Notes: a model not told the origin generated them from the sequence alone. DNA of 64,000 bases from Prorocentrum cordatum (GCA_963575745.1 CAUYUJ010005780.1:424501-488500), one strand, 5' to 3'. Positions 52,991-63,728 are shown, numbered from the stretch's first letter. Program-made: numbers and translations.

Positions 52991-53734
52991 TTTTGTTTTC
53001 GGCGAAATGCGAATCTAGGTGGCGGCATCTGAACCCTACCCCCAGCAACCATCGATCCTCCTGAATCGATGGGAGGCGGCCACGTGTTCGACGAATTCCG
53101 AACCCTACCCAAGCCGCCCATCGAGTAGACTTAACTGTTGATCGGCGAGGGCAGCGTTCGAATGTCACCGCCGATGTTTGACGACATGCGAATCGCACCC
53201 GCATGGGACGCACAAGGACATACTAAAACGATGCGTCCTCTTCGGAGGCGAGCGTCCGATCGAAACATACAGTATGACCATATCGTCCAGGAAGCGCCCG
53301 CCACGGAGCTTATACTGAAAAAACTCTCGGCGCGCGCGTCGCCCCTTGGGGGTAGTGTTAAGTAGTATCCAGGGGGGGTGCCGACGACATGCGAATCGCG
53401 CCGCATGCTGCCAACTGGGAGGGCCCCACTAGGTGCTGCCCTGGACACCGAGCTTCGCGCTTCGCGCCTCGCGGCGGGCGCTCTCTTTTACGCGCTCCGC
53501 CCGACGAATTTCTAAACCATGCCCAAAAAAAACCCTGCGGGGTCACTGGAGGCCCGACGCTCGATTTATCCAAGATAACTCTAGTCATCTAGGGCAACTC
53601 CAACTATCTGGGATAGGCCCACGACGCGCGAACCAGAAATGACCCCTGACCACCCTTAAACTCGATGATTCGGGAGTCGTTGGACGCCCGAAATCATCCA
53701 GGATACTCTGGTTCGGGAACTCTCCGGTACGTGC
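52991..53734. other. Anonymous region
   Basis: GACATGCGAATCGC occurs near 53184 and 53388, and GGCGGCATCTGAACCCTACC / ATTCCGAACCCTACCC near 53022 and 53094 are related direct repeats. No gene is supportable. Confidence 0.35.
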
Positions 53735-53878
53735 CCCCGAGGCACGAATTTCTTGGATCGGTGGTGGATCCCACTCCCTAGCGCGTGGAGCGCGATGGGG
53801 GAGGCGCCGGATGCGTCGCCAGGGAGGTCTCCAATCCAACAAATCCGCGAGGAGCGCCGAGAGTCTATGTTTATGCAG
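53735..53878. repeat. Hairpin element family H1, copy 5
   Basis: CACGAATTTCTTGGATCGG on the left, CCAATCCAACAAATCCGCG on the right, CTATGTTTATGCAG at the outer right end. Confidence 0.8.
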
Positions 53879-54721
53879 TAATATCTTCTTCGACAGGTGG
53901 GCGAGGTTCCTGGTCGTGGTTTTGGTAATTACATTTCCCTCCCTGGGGCGTGGATTTCGTATGCTCGCTGTGACCCCAGGAGGTGGAATCTAACCGGAGC
54001 GGGGGTGGCGTGGTGTAAAATAACACATCTTGCGGACTCTTGCTCGCGCGCCGATACCAGCAGAAGAGCACCTCTGGGACTGACATGGGACTGTAACATG
54101 GGAGTTCACTCTGCAGTCTGCTCCCGAGCGTTGATGTACCGAACGCCTCTTGATACCCGAGTTCTGGATCCCACGCCGACCTGACAAGGTCGCAGAAAGA
54201 TTCGCTGGTGTGGCTCGTCGGGACCAAGCATGTAAGTATATAGTCAACGAGTTATGAGACGATGATGCTATTCTCTCAACACAGCGTCCCCCGTCCTGCA
54301 TTCTCCACCAGTCGCCCGCACCTTCGGTAACGAGACCCCAAGCACACAAATGGAAAACCAATGGCAAACGCCGTGGCCCCTTCTCGCTGAGCAAGTACGC
54401 GACGAGCAAAGCGTCTGCGAAGAACCGAAGCAACCCACCGAAGAACCCGAGCAACGGCTGCGAAGGAACCCGATGTCTCCATTCTCTCTCCTTCGCCTCG
54501 CGCGCTCAATCTTCATCAATGCTGCCCCTGATCGCTGGCTTCCTGGAAGCTGGGGGGTGTGCGAACTGCGGCTGCCAATGGCTGGGGGGGCTCTGCCACC
54601 TCCCGCGAAGCACAGGGCAAGAGGGGAGCGGCAACCAATAGAAACATCATACGATTTGACAAGTCAAGTACTGTCAATTGCTGGTCAACATGAGCAAGAG
54701 ACAAACAACCCAAACGTATAC
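53879..54721. other. Anonymous region
   Basis: ORFs on both strands without motifs. No repeat stands out. Confidence 0.3.
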
Positions 54722-54872
54722 TATCTGAACTCCGCGCGGATTTCTTGGATCTGCGCTAGGACTCCCTTGCGGCGCATCCCTCGCCGCCGCTGGCGCGCTT
54801 TGCGCGACTGGGAGATGGGTCTAGCGACGGTCCAATACAACCTCGTGGACCTCCGACAATGTTGTTTATGAC
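54722..54872. repeat. Hairpin element family H1, copy 6
   Basis: Left arm CTCCGCGCGGATTTCTTGGA intact. The right arm is decayed (GGTCCAATACAACCTCGTGG). Outer end ATGTTGTTTATG. Confidence 0.75.
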
Positions 54873-55674
54873 TTCTGTGGTCCCAAAAGTCAGGTAAGAC
54901 TAAAGTAACCGCCTGCTAGAATTTCACGCGCCCACATCTGCATCGATACGATGCATCTATTTTCCAGCGGCGGCTGTCGACTGCTCAAAGCCACTCGCGA
55001 ATGTGATGGTCTCAAGATTCACTCAGGAGTGCAGGCTGTGACCGCCACCGTGTTTGCACGATTTGGGGTGTTAGAATGCTCTTAGTTGACGGGTGAGGCT
55101 TCTACAATTTTCAAGGTCCCGCCACCCCATCGTCGCGAGATTCCTGTACAATCGCTCCTCCTCGGATTGCTTGCCGGCACAAGGGGTTCGGTCTCCAGAC
55201 GGCCCGAGATCGATCCAAGACAACTGTCAGCCCCATGACCTCCAAATAATTCGAAGAGAAGTCCAGAGAGGACCCGAAGACACTCCCAAAGTGACCACTA
55301 GCGAGACCCTTGGAGTCAGCAGCAATGCGAATACTGCATGTGAGCAAATTCATGATTTATGTGTGTTGCGTCCGAAGTATCCCACCAGCCCTCTGGGTGT
55401 CGGTGGTCTAAAGAGCTTCCTTTTCCAACCCCTTTCTTCCCCTTCGGGGAGGGGTTTACCCCTCCCCCTACCCCTCCCCTGGACCTGGACGGGGGGGTCC
55501 GCGGGTCGTTGGGGCGTCCAAGACGGCTCCAAGAGCGAAAATGCGGGAACGCAAACAAAACATTGATTCCCCTAGGTTTTGGAAGGATGTTGGCCTCTTC
55601 GGGAGCCCAAAAGGCACTCTAGAGGGGGGGCAACGCTATTTTCCACCCCCCCATTCTTTGATTGGTCTCCTCCA
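54873..55674. other. Anonymous region
   Basis: TTCCCCTTCGGGGAGG near 55436 is a small hairpin. No gene is supportable. Confidence 0.3.
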
Positions 55675-55885
55675 ACATGGCCCCAAGAGCGCCCCGAAGG
55701 CTCCCACGAACATCCCAAGAGCGCCCCAAGAGGGCCCCAAGAGGCCCCAAGAGGCGCCCAACAGGCCTCCAAGAGGCTCCCCAAAGACCCCCAAGAGGCC
55801 CCAAAAGGCTCCCCGAGATACGCAAGAGGCCCCCAGGACCGCCAAGAGGCCCCAAAAACGACCCAAGAGGCCCCCAAGCTCGCCA
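55675..55885. repeat. CCCCAAGAGG-rich degenerate repeat, copy 3
   Basis: GCCCCAAGAGGC words recur every 9-18 bases as at 8025 and 16735, without the unique central insert. Confidence 0.75.
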
Positions 55886-56140
55886 TTGTCCTCCTCCTCG
55901 TCTGTTTCTTCCTCCTCCCTCCTCCCCCTCCCTCTCCTCCTCCTTTTCCTCCTCCTCCTTCTCCTCCTCCTCCTCCTCCTTCTCCTTCTCCTCCTTCTCG
56001 TCCTCCACGTCCTCGCCCTCCTCCGTCTCCTCCTCCTCATCTTCCTCCTCCTACTCCTTCCCCCCCTCCTCCTGCTCCTCCTCGTGCTCCTCCTCCTCCT
56101 CCTCCTCCTCCTCCTCCTCCTACTCCGACGACGACGACGA
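55886..56140. repeat. CTC trinucleotide microsatellite
   Basis: Nearly uninterrupted CTCCTCCTC for 250 bases, ending in GACGACGACGAC. Confidence 0.95.
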
Positions 56141-56645
56141 CGACTCCTACATCCTCCCCCTCTTGGGGCATATGGCGGCTTACCCCGCCGATTGTTCTTC
56201 TGCGTGCTCCCCCGTTTCCCTCATCACCTCCACTCCCCTGGGGTTAATTTCTCGAAAGGCTGGTGGGGATACCTTTTTTGGTTTGCGGCCGCGCGACAAC
56301 GGTCTGGCGGCGAGAGGCAATGTCCGGGGCGCTGGTGGGGATATTTATGTTGGTCGGCGGCTCCCAGGCGGCGGACAGGGAGCGGAAGGCGTCGTCTGGG
56401 CCAGCAGGCGAGGCTGATTAGCTACAACAGGCAACGCACCTGCAGCAATGATTCGCAAAGGCAGCGAATGCGCACACGCATTAAGCAAACTGCTCCACAT
56501 TAAGGCGAACGCACCTAGGCGCCAGCCACACAGAGGTGAAGAAGCCGCAGTGCTACGCAGCGGAAAAGTCGCCCTGCCGGCGCCAGTCCGCGCAGCCAAC
56601 CTAGCCGACCTAGCCGATTAGACAGGTAGCACCGAAGCGACACGC
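56141..56645. other. Anonymous region with ATCCCCACCAG words
   Basis: On the minus strand TATCCCCACCAGC occurs at 56333-56342 and 56261-56270. The same word precedes the SL relics at 63.78 kb. No ORF with a motif. Confidence 0.35.
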
Positions 56646-56797
56646 TGAAGGCTGAACCACTCAGCGGTTGGTGGGGATTTTTTTTTATTTATACATATAT
56701 ATATATATATCAAAAAAAGTATTTTGAAATAAAGAAATAAATAAATACATAAATAAATAAATAAATACATAAATAAATACATAAAATTATAGATACA

Positions 56798-56829
<32 letters not shown>

Positions 56830-56870
56830 AAAAGGAAGCGCCGACGGCGAGCGGTCACGGTCGGGCTGCG
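56646..56870 (-). other. Spacer copy 1 of a tandem-array-like unit
   Basis: On the minus strand the order is GGCGCTTCC, T/A-rich microsatellite (TA and AAAT runs), AAAAAAAAATCCCCACCA and then CCGCTGAGTGGTTCAG (56652-56667), which could be a much-decayed SL. Spacer copy 2 at 63777-63835 has the same order with a real SL at that place. Confidence 0.5.
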
Positions 56871-57764
56871 GCCGCGACTAACTAGCGGGCGCGCGCGGAG
56901 CCGCGGATCAGGCGGCGAGCAGCGGCAACCCAGGGCGTCTGAGAGGCCAGCGGTCGTGCAATCCCAGGGAGTCTGCAAGGACAGCCCGAGAGGAAAACGT
57001 GCAAACGGCAAACCCAGGGGGTCTGAGAGGTCAGCCACCGTGGGGAGCCAGCGCAGCCAAAATGGCGCGTGGGCGTTCCCGCCGTGATCGTAACGAGACG
57101 ACTGTGAGGTAGGGAACGATCTCCAGGCAGGAAAGTCAGTCCAGGGTGTCTGACGGGCATGGGCAGACAGAGGCTGGTGACGCGGTCCTGCAGGGAAAGT
57201 ACTCTGACAGCGCCAGCGAACCGTCGCAGAATCAGAACAGGCATCCAAGAAGTGGAAGCGTAGGGCCCCGCGGGCAGAGGTAAGAATCTTCCACTGCTGA
57301 GATGCGCCTGCGCCCAGTGGTCCAACGGTCTGGTCTGGACCCAGCGGAGGCAACGGCCACTCGGTGAGAACGCGAGGTCGCTCAGAAACTGCACCGATCA
57401 ATGTGACCCAGCGCCAAGGCCCACACGCCCAAGCGTGGAGGCGCTCGAGGGACAGGACCGTCGCATCCCCAAGGACGCGTCCCTCACAGCCACATCGTTC
57501 CAGGAGGCACGGCTGAAGGCCGCAGTAGCTCGAAGAATCCTGGGAGTGGCGCAGACTGGGCCGGGCGAAAACCGCCAGGTCGGCCACAGCCGCGCGCCAG
57601 GCTAGGCCTGGCAGGCGAAAACAGCTACAGTGGGGCCAGGGGCCCCGTAGTCCACTCGTGGGACGCCGTGTGGACGGCATTACTGGCACGCACACATGTA
57701 TCCAAAGGCAGGAAGTGCGCGTGCCAGGAAGGGCGGCAGAAAGCCGCAAGCGGACGTAGTCCAA
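56871..57764 (-). other. Minus-strand ORF of unknown nature
   Basis: A long open frame, 313 codons (ORF ends at 56823). Its composition is Pro/Arg/Leu/Trp-rich, with LSDPLGLPFA, LQTPWDCTTA and LSDALGCRC repeating an L-x-D/T-P-W/L-G pattern about every 16-20 residues, so it is a degenerate tandem repeat read in frame. It lies 3' of the 60-63 kb ORF on the same strand. No family is recognised. Confidence 0.3.
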
Positions 57765-58190
57765 AGCGCGGCAGAAGGCCGCTGTCTGTTAGAAGTCCCA
57801 GGGTGTAGGCACGCATCAGGAGTGGACATCGGGCGACCCCAACAGCTTAGCCGAGCACAGGATCATTCGGGCCACTGGTGAGAATTACTACAGCGGGGCC
57901 AGGGGCCAGCTAGGGTCTGCGAGCTGCGCTCCATCATCACGCAGCGAGGCAGATGGTATTACTGATCGGCACACTTGGGCCCAAAGGCAGGAAGTGTGCG
58001 GACCAGGAAGGGGGGCAACAGGGCTGCCACACGGTTGCAACAGCGGGGAAGGGGCAACGGTCGGTCCCAAACAGCTTAGCCGAGCACAGGGCCATTTGGG
58101 CCACTGGCAGTCCAAGGAGCGGCTGAAGGCCGCTGTCTGATAGAGGATCCCAGGGTGCAAGCACGTCTCGGCTCTGTCTAGACGCGTCCT
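57640..58190. repeat. Duplicated block, two copies, offset about 250 bp
   Basis: CCAAAGGCAGGAAGTG, GACCAGGAAGGG, AGGCCGCTGTCTG and CCCAGGGTG words in 57640-57830 recur in 57890-58190. Confidence 0.7.
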
Positions 58191-58254
58191 CGTCCACTCC
58201 TGCTGTCTCGCACGGTGCTCCCCGGGCTGAAGGGGCGTCTTGGTCGGGAGGAGG

Positions 58255-58500
58255 CTGGTCTCCGACCGCGGGCGCTCCCTCAGCAGCCCTCCCACCTGTC
58301 GCCACGATACTGTAGTCAGGGGGGGAGCAATGGGATATGAGGTGGTGGCCGACAGCCCCGGCGACGGGCAATGTGATAGCTTGAGCACGAGCCACGCGCT
58401 GAAAGGAATGAGGAACCCTTGCTGCTTCGCGCAGCGCCCCCCGGGCAGAAGGCCCGCTTTCTGCGCGTGCAACATGGCGTGCCCGGGCGGGGCGGCGGGC
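58255..58500. repeat. Dispersed module M1 (also near 59250-59400, 61205-61300, 62228-62340)
   Basis: GTCGCCACGATACTGTAG, GGGGGAGCAATGGGATATGA and GGCAATGTGATAGCTTGAGC recur at four places within 4 kb in the same orientation. Confidence 0.8.
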
Positions 58501-58530
58501 GCTTCAGCGGTTACCCGGTGCGCCTTGGGC

Positions 58531-58880
58531 CCTCGAGCTGAAGGCTCGTCCCGTGTGAGAGTCTCAAGCAGAGGGCTCGCCGCATCCGCGACTGTCCAAC
58601 TGGGGGGCGGGTGGCTGACGAAAGTCTTCGGGGTTGCAGGAGTGCCCAGGGAGTTGACTGGTCGCTGCATCGCCGACGGCGCCGAACAGTCCGCTTGGGG
58701 CGTCCCAAGCTGCAGGATCGCTCAAAGCTGCTGCCTCGCTGGGAGCTCCTCGGGCTGAAGGCCCATTCTCTACGTGCGCAGTGCTGTCAACTCCAGGAAG
58801 GGCGGCGGGCGCGCGGCGACTCCCGTCGCCGCTCGTGGCCACGTGCCCAGCGGCGCTCCCGACGACCATTGGCGCTGCCT
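58531..58880. repeat. Module M2, copy 1 (pairs with 61796-62135)
   Basis: About 340 bases are shared with the later block at over 90 percent by eye. Words include CTCGAGCTGAAGGCTCGT, CTGACGAAAGTCTTCGGGG and GTTGACTGGTCGCTGCATCG. Confidence 0.9.
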
Positions 58881-59423
58881 CCGATTCTCGAGCTGAAGGC
58901 TCTTCACCTCTGTGGCTGCAGGGTTGGCCCATTCGCAGCTGAAGGCTGCCTCACTCGGCATGGAAGCGTCCAGGGGGGGGCGCTCGGCGGAGTGAAAGCG
59001 CAAGCCACTGAGAGGCGAGTCGGATCCCAGGGCAGGCGTCGGCCCGCCCCCCCTCCTGCCGCACCCGCGGTCGCCCTCGGGGGAGGCCCCGACCCTACCT
59101 TGAGCTCGTGCCACACGCTGAAAGGAAAGAGGAGCTCTTGCTGCTTCGCGCAGCGCTCCCCGGGCAGAAGGCCCGCCTCCTGTGCGTGTGCGTGTGTGTG
59201 TGTGTGCAAAATGACGTGCCCAGGGGGGGCGGCGGGCGGGGGGCGAGAGCCGTTTGGACAGTCGCCACGATACGGTAGCCAAGGGAGAGCAATGGGGAAC
59301 GATGTGGTGGCCGACAGTCCGGGCGACAGGCAATGTGATAGCTTGAGCTCGTGCCACGCGCTGATGGAAAGGAGGAGCGGCCAGAGTGAAATGAAGCGAA
59401 GCAAGGGCGGGCGCGCCCGCAGC

Positions 59424-59825
59424 TTAGGTGACGACCTTCCACTGTTTCTGGTCTTTCTTGGGTGCGCGGCGAACAGCGCGGCCATTCGCCGCCTGGCGCC
59501 CCCTGCCCGCGCCGTCACTTTCACCCAGGTACCGACGCCGCACCTGCGCCCAGTCAACGCCGAGGTCCAGTGTGTCGTCCATGGCCCGCACGTCACAGTT
59601 ATGGCAGCGGAAGGACGACAGGAAGTTGACGCACGTTTGCTGGTCGTGCCGCCGCGGGTCGAGCGCGCCATTGGAGATAGGCAAGGCGTGCTGCTGGGCG
59701 AACGCGTGCCAGGCGCCTGTGAACCTCGCTCCCAGGGAGGCCTGAAGCCGCTTTATCGTCTCGCCAGGTGTCTCCCCGGGGAGGTCCCACTGGATGTCGC
59801 CGATCTTAGTTTGTATATAGCTGCT
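59424..59825 (-). CDS. Hypothetical protein exon, unrecognised
   Basis: One minus frame of about 130 codons, stop at 59424-59426, reads like genuine protein: KIGDIQWDLPGETPGETIKR, then LGARFTGAWHAFAQQHALP, CVNFLSSFRCHNCDVRAMDD and VDWAQVRRRYLGESDG, with a basic tail. Hydrophobic and charged residues are balanced, unlike the neighbours. It follows the 1142-codon ORF on the same strand and may be a downstream exon of the same gene. C-H-N-C is the only metal-site-like motif. I recognise no family. Confidence 0.45.
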   Translation of the reverse strand, partial: SSYIQTKIGDIQWDLPGETPGETIKRLQASLGARFTGAWHAFAQQHALPISNGALDPRRHDQQTCVNFLSSFRCHNCDVRAMDDTLDLGVDWAQVRRRYLGESDGAGRGRQAANGRAVRRAPKKDQKQWKVVT

Positions 59826-60261
59826 GTCCCGTGTCTGGGTCTAAAGGTTCTGGACAGTGACGCGCGGCGGGACCCCCTACCAGGGGCGGGGTGGTCAGCG
59901 GCTGGTCCTCGGCGCGGCGCCTGCTGCTGCTTCTGCGGCTGCTGCTGCTGCGTCCGCCGCCTGCCGTCTGCCGCCCACCCGGCCCGCCAGCGCGGTCGGC
60001 GTCGTTGGCCAGGTTTCGGCCCAGGGGCAGCGGGGAGTCTGGGGGGTGGCCATTCACAGAGGCTAGGCAGGGCGTCCACCCGCTGCCACGGCGACGCGCT
60101 GGGGGAACGCGCCGGCCGCGCTGCCGTTGCTCCTCGGCGCCCGAGCTCGCGCCCTTGCCTGGGATGGGGGGGGCCAGGGCAAGTGATGTCAGCCAGGGGA
60201 GCGAGGCGGTGGGTGGTTGTCTGTTCCTGTTCTTGCCCGCGCCCCCTTTTCTGCGCTGGCG

Positions 60262-63200
60262 CTACTTCCGCGCCCTCCCCGTGGACGGCCGGCAGCTCCT
60301 GCTCATCGGGCTCTTCCGGCCCTGCTCCGCATGCTGCTCACGTACGCTGCTCTGCGACTGTTCCGACTGGTTGGGCCCGCCGCCGGAATCGTCTATGGCT
60401 TCGCGGGGCGCGGCGGCAACTGGTGCACGGAAGTCTGGCGGGGCCTTGCGGGTTGGCGCGGGCCGAGCGGTTGGCCGCCAAGTAAAGGCCGAGTCGCCTC
60501 CAGCAGCTGGGGCTGAGAGGGCCGCTGCACTGTGGTAAGCGGGGGCAGGCCCCTCCCGTTGACGCTCGCCTTCAGACCCGCGCACGCCCTCGCCCACGAG
60601 CGCGCCCCCGTCTGTCGCAGCGTGACTTTCGTCATGCGTGGGAGTGCTGCGGGTCGCACCTGGCCCGGGCACGTTGCCAGACGCCGTTTCTTTCGCCAGG
60701 GCGGGGGTCGCCTTCCTCAGCGTGGTCCGGCCTTCGGGCGTGAGTGGCTGCGGTTCGCTGTCCGTTCGGGCGGATTCGCTGACAGGGGAACGAGGGCGAA
60801 TGGGCGCGAAGGGGCCCTTCTCGATAAGCTGGCGGATGGCCTCGATGTCCTGCCTCTGCAAGGCGCGTTCGTGGTCACCCGGCAACGGGTCTTCGAGAGT
60901 GCCAGGGGCGGCGGCGGGCGGAGCCGCAGCGGGGTGTGGTTGGGTCTCGCCGCCGTCCAGCTGTATCGACAGCCCCAGGCTTTGCAAGTAATGGGCTCCG
61001 TGTCGACCGTCGGCCACGGGGATGGCCTCGGAGGCGCTGGCTGGAGGGTCGTTGCCGATCGCAAACACGCGCCCGTCTGTGGCCCGCGCGCACGCACGCT
61101 CCGGCGTGTACTCCTGACCCTCGATGCTGCGAAGAGGCTCGGGATAACCTCCACCATCCGCTCGGGGGGGCGTCGTGGAAGTCTTCTCGGGGGGAGACTG
61201 GTCATCGACTGCGGGCGCTCCCTCAGCAGCAATCCCACCTGTCGCCTCGATACTGTTGCCAGGGGGGGAGCAATGGGCTATGACCTCATAGCCGAAGGCT
61301 GCTCCTCTCTGCCTGGAAGGGCGTGCCTCTCTGTGGCCACTGCTGCCAGGCCCAGCCGACTCTTGCTCTCTTCCGCCTGGCTGAAGGCCAGTATCTTCTG
61401 TGAGGTTAGCAGCACGGAGGTTGGGCACGGCTCTGGCGTCAGCGCCCGTGCCTCCAGGGAGAGGGGTGGCGGAGTCAAGGCAAAAGCCGTTCGATCTGTT
61501 CGGAATGCTGTCTGCGCCTGCCGCGCAGTCCTCGGCGCGCCTTCCCAAGGGTGGTCCCATGGCTGGGATGGCCCCGTCAACGTCGGAGTCGGCGTGGTCG
61601 GTCGGTCGCGCGCAGCTGGCGCGAGGGCCCACCTGATAGGGAGGGCCCAGCACGGGAACACCAGGAGGCCCAGGAGGGTCGAAATCGTCTCCGTTAGTGG
61701 TCACAGCCTCTGAGCCTCTCTCTAAGTCCATTGGCACTGTCTCTGGATCTCGAGCTGAAGGCTCGTTACTCCTGTGATTACCAGATACGCCTTGGACCCT
61801 CGAGCTGAAGGCTCGTTCCGCGTGAGAATCTCGAGCTGAAAGCTCGTCACATCCGCGACTGTCCGACTGGGGGGCGGGTGGCTGACGAAAGTCTTCGGGG
61901 TTGCAGGAGTGCCCAGGGAGTTGACTGGTCGCTGCATCGCCGTCGGCGCCGAACAGTCCGCTCGGGGCGCCCCAAGCTGCAGAATCGCTCCATGCTGCCG
62001 TCTCGCTGGGAGCTCCTCGGGCTGACGGCCCATTCTCTGCGCGCGCAGTGCTGTCAACTCCAGGAAGGGCGGTGGGCGCGCGGCGACTCCCGTCGCCGCT
62101 CGTGGCCACATGCCCGGCGGCACTCACAGCCTCTGAGCCTCTCTCTAAGTCCATTGGCACTGTCTCTGGATTCTCGAGCTGAAGGCTCGTCACTTCTGTG
62201 GTTGCTCGATGTGTCTTGGGCCTCGAGCTGACTGTCGCCACAGTACTGTTGCCATGGGGGGGACAACGGGGCGGGAGGTGGTGGCTGACGGCCCCGGCGA
62301 CTGGCAATGTGATAGCTTGAGCTCGCGCCGCCGCAGGTTGAACCCCAACCGCTTGACGCTGATAGGAAAGTGGAGCTGTAGGAACGCCTGTCTGCCTGTC
62401 TCTGATGCACGAAACACCGTCCCTCCCAGGATGCACGTCCGCAACGTCCCTGGACCACTGAGCTCTCGACCCCGTCCCAACGCCCTGGACCCCAGAGCTC
62501 TCGACCCCATCGCCGCGTCCAGGACCCCTGAGCCTGCCAGGTGTCTGGCAGCTAACGGCTGCGCCGGCGGTGGAAGAAACTACAGGGAAGCACGCGCCGT
62601 CGTCTGAAAGGACTCCAGGTTGGCAGCTAACGGCTGCACCGGCGGTGGAAGGAACTCCAGGGAAGCACGCGCCGTCGTATCTCCCAGGACCCACAACCGA
62701 AGCGTCATCGAGTCCCTGAGCTCTCGACCCCATCCCAACACCCAGGACCCCGGAGCTCTCGACCCCATCTCTCAGTCCAGGAGCCAGGAGACCGCCAGGT
62801 GTGCGCCCGGCGAGGACCCCTTCGTCGCCATCCACAAGGGACACTCCAGGTTGGCAGCTAGCGGCTGCATCCACGTCCGCCGGCGGGGCGCCGGCGGCAT
62901 CGGCAGCAGCGGCAGCGGCGGCAGTGCCGCCGGCCAGCGCGCCGTCCGCCGTCCGCCACGCCAGGTCCAGCCCCGCGGGAGCCCCCGCCCGCGCGCCGTC
63001 CGCCGCCGCCGCCGCCGCAGGGCCGGTGGCAGCGGCAGCAGCGGCAGCGGCGGCGGAACCGCCGGCCAGCACACCGTCCGCCGCCGCCACCGCCGGCGAG
63101 GCGCCAGCAGCGGCAGCGGCGGCAGCAGCAGCAGCGGCGGCCGCGGCAGCCAGGGCCGGGCCCCCAACCCCGCCCAGCGCCGGGCCAGCCGAAGCAAGGC

Positions 63201-63690
63201 CAGCCCGCAGGCCGCCGGCGGCCGCCGCCGCCGGCGAAGCGCCAGTCGCGGCAGCAGCGGCAGCAGCGGCGGCCGCCGCCAAGAAGGCCCCACCGCCCAG
63301 GGCGGCAGCGAGAGCAGCGGCCTCGAGGCCGGCCGAGGCCGCCGCCGCCAGCGGCCCGCGGGAGGCGGCCGCGGCGGCAGCAGCCGGAGCAGCGGCGGCC
63401 AGAGGACCAGAAGGAGGAAGACCGCCGCCGGCCGCCGCCGCCGCCAGGCCGCCGGGGGCGGCAGCGGCCACGGGCCGGGCCCCGGCCGGACCAGGGCCGG
63501 CCGCGCCGGCGGGGCCGCCGCCGCCAGCCGCCGCTGGCGTGCCGGCCTCAGGGCGAGAGGCGGCGGCCGCGGCAGCAGCAGCAGGACCGGCCGCCGGGGC
63601 CAGGCCGGGCGGGGCCCAGCGGGCGGCCGCCGCCAGCCGCTGGCGCCGGCGCAAGGCAGCGCCGGACAGCGCCGCGCCGGGGGCGGACAT
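60262..63690 (-). CDS. Long low-complexity ORF, 1142 codons, behind tandem SL relics
   Basis: ATG at 63688-63690, stop at 60262-60264. The start lies 38 bases behind the innermost of three SL relics, on the same strand, so a trans-spliced mRNA with this start is plausible. Residues 1-270 are Ala/Gly/Pro-rich from GCC/GGC triplet expansion. Residues 270-700 contain duplicated modules (for example RDPETVPMDLERGSEAV twice). Residues about 870-1000 look like real protein (GAHYLQSLGLSIQLDGGETQ, ALQRQDIEAIRQLIEKGPFA). The end is basic and Ser-rich. No domain is recognised. The frame stays open across repeats of differing length, which argues for selection or recent birth, but high GC alone also lengthens ORFs. 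Confidence 0.4.
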   Translation of the reverse strand: MSAPGAALSGAALRRRQRLAAAARWAPPGLAPAAGPAAAAAAAASRPEAGTPAAAGGGGPAGAAGPGPAGARPVAAAAPGGLAAAAAGGGLPPSGPLAAAAPAAAAAAASRGPLAAAASAGLEAAALAAALGGGAFLAAAAAAAAAAATGASPAAAAAGGLRAGLASAGPALGGVGGPALAAAAAAAAAAAAAAAGASPAVAAADGVLAGGSAAAAAAAAATGPAAAAAADGARAGAPAGLDLAWRTADGALAGGTAAAAAAADAAGAPPADVDAAASCQPGVSLVDGDEGVLAGRTPGGLLAPGLRDGVESSGVLGVGMGSRAQGLDDASVVGPGRYDGACFPGVPSTAGAAVSCQPGVLSDDGACFPVVSSTAGAAVSCQTPGRLRGPGRGDGVESSGVQGVGTGSRAQWSRDVADVHPGRDGVSCIRDRQTGVPTAPLSYQRQAVGVQPAAARAQAITLPVAGAVSHHLPPRCPPHGNSTVATVSSRPKTHRATTEVTSLQLENPETVPMDLERGSEAVSAAGHVATSGDGSRRAPTALPGVDSTARAENGPSARGAPSETAAWSDSAAWGAPSGLFGADGDAATSQLPGHSCNPEDFRQPPAPQSDSRGCDELSARDSHAERAFSSRVQGVSGNHRSNEPSARDPETVPMDLERGSEAVTTNGDDFDPPGPPGVPVLGPPYQVGPRASCARPTDHADSDVDGAIPAMGPPLGRRAEDCAAGADSIPNRSNGFCLDSATPLPGGTGADARAVPNLRAANLTEDTGLQPGGREQESAGPGSSGHREARPSRQRGAAFGYEVIAHCSPPGNSIEATGGIAAEGAPAVDDQSPPEKTSTTPPRADGGGYPEPLRSIEGQEYTPERACARATDGRVFAIGNDPPASASEAIPVADGRHGAHYLQSLGLSIQLDGGETQPHPAAAPPAAAPGTLEDPLPGDHERALQRQDIEAIRQLIEKGPFAPIRPRSPVSESARTDSEPQPLTPEGRTTLRKATPALAKETASGNVPGPGATRSTPTHDESHAATDGGALVGEGVRGSEGERQREGPAPAYHSAAALSAPAAGGDSAFTWRPTARPAPTRKAPPDFRAPVAAAPREAIDDSGGGPNQSEQSQSSVREQHAEQGRKSPMSRSCRPSTGRARK
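61796..62135. repeat. Module M2, copy 2
   Basis: Near-identical to 58531-58880, same orientation, inside the 1142-codon ORF. Confidence 0.9.
62455..62775. repeat. Nested tandem repeats
   Basis: GGCAGCTAACGGCTGC with CGGCGGTGGAAG and GGAAGCACGCGCCGTCGT occurs twice, 77 bases apart (62547, 62624). CTGAGCTCTCGACCCC with CAGAGCTCTCGACCCC occurs near 62458 and 62725. Confidence 0.85.
62875..63665. repeat. GCC/GGC triplet-expanded region
   Basis: Interrupted GGCAGCAGC and GCCGCCGCC triplets over about 800 bases. They encode poly-Ala on the minus strand and poly-Ala or Gly/Ser/Arg in other frames. Confidence 0.9.
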
Positions 63691-63728
63691 GCGCGCGGCC
63701 CGGGCGCCGCACCTGAACCAGGGGCGGG

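Noticed and set aside
55572-56417. Ser-rich, Leu-rich and Glu-rich ORFs
   Set aside because: They come from the CTC microsatellite and the CCCCAAGAGG repeat.
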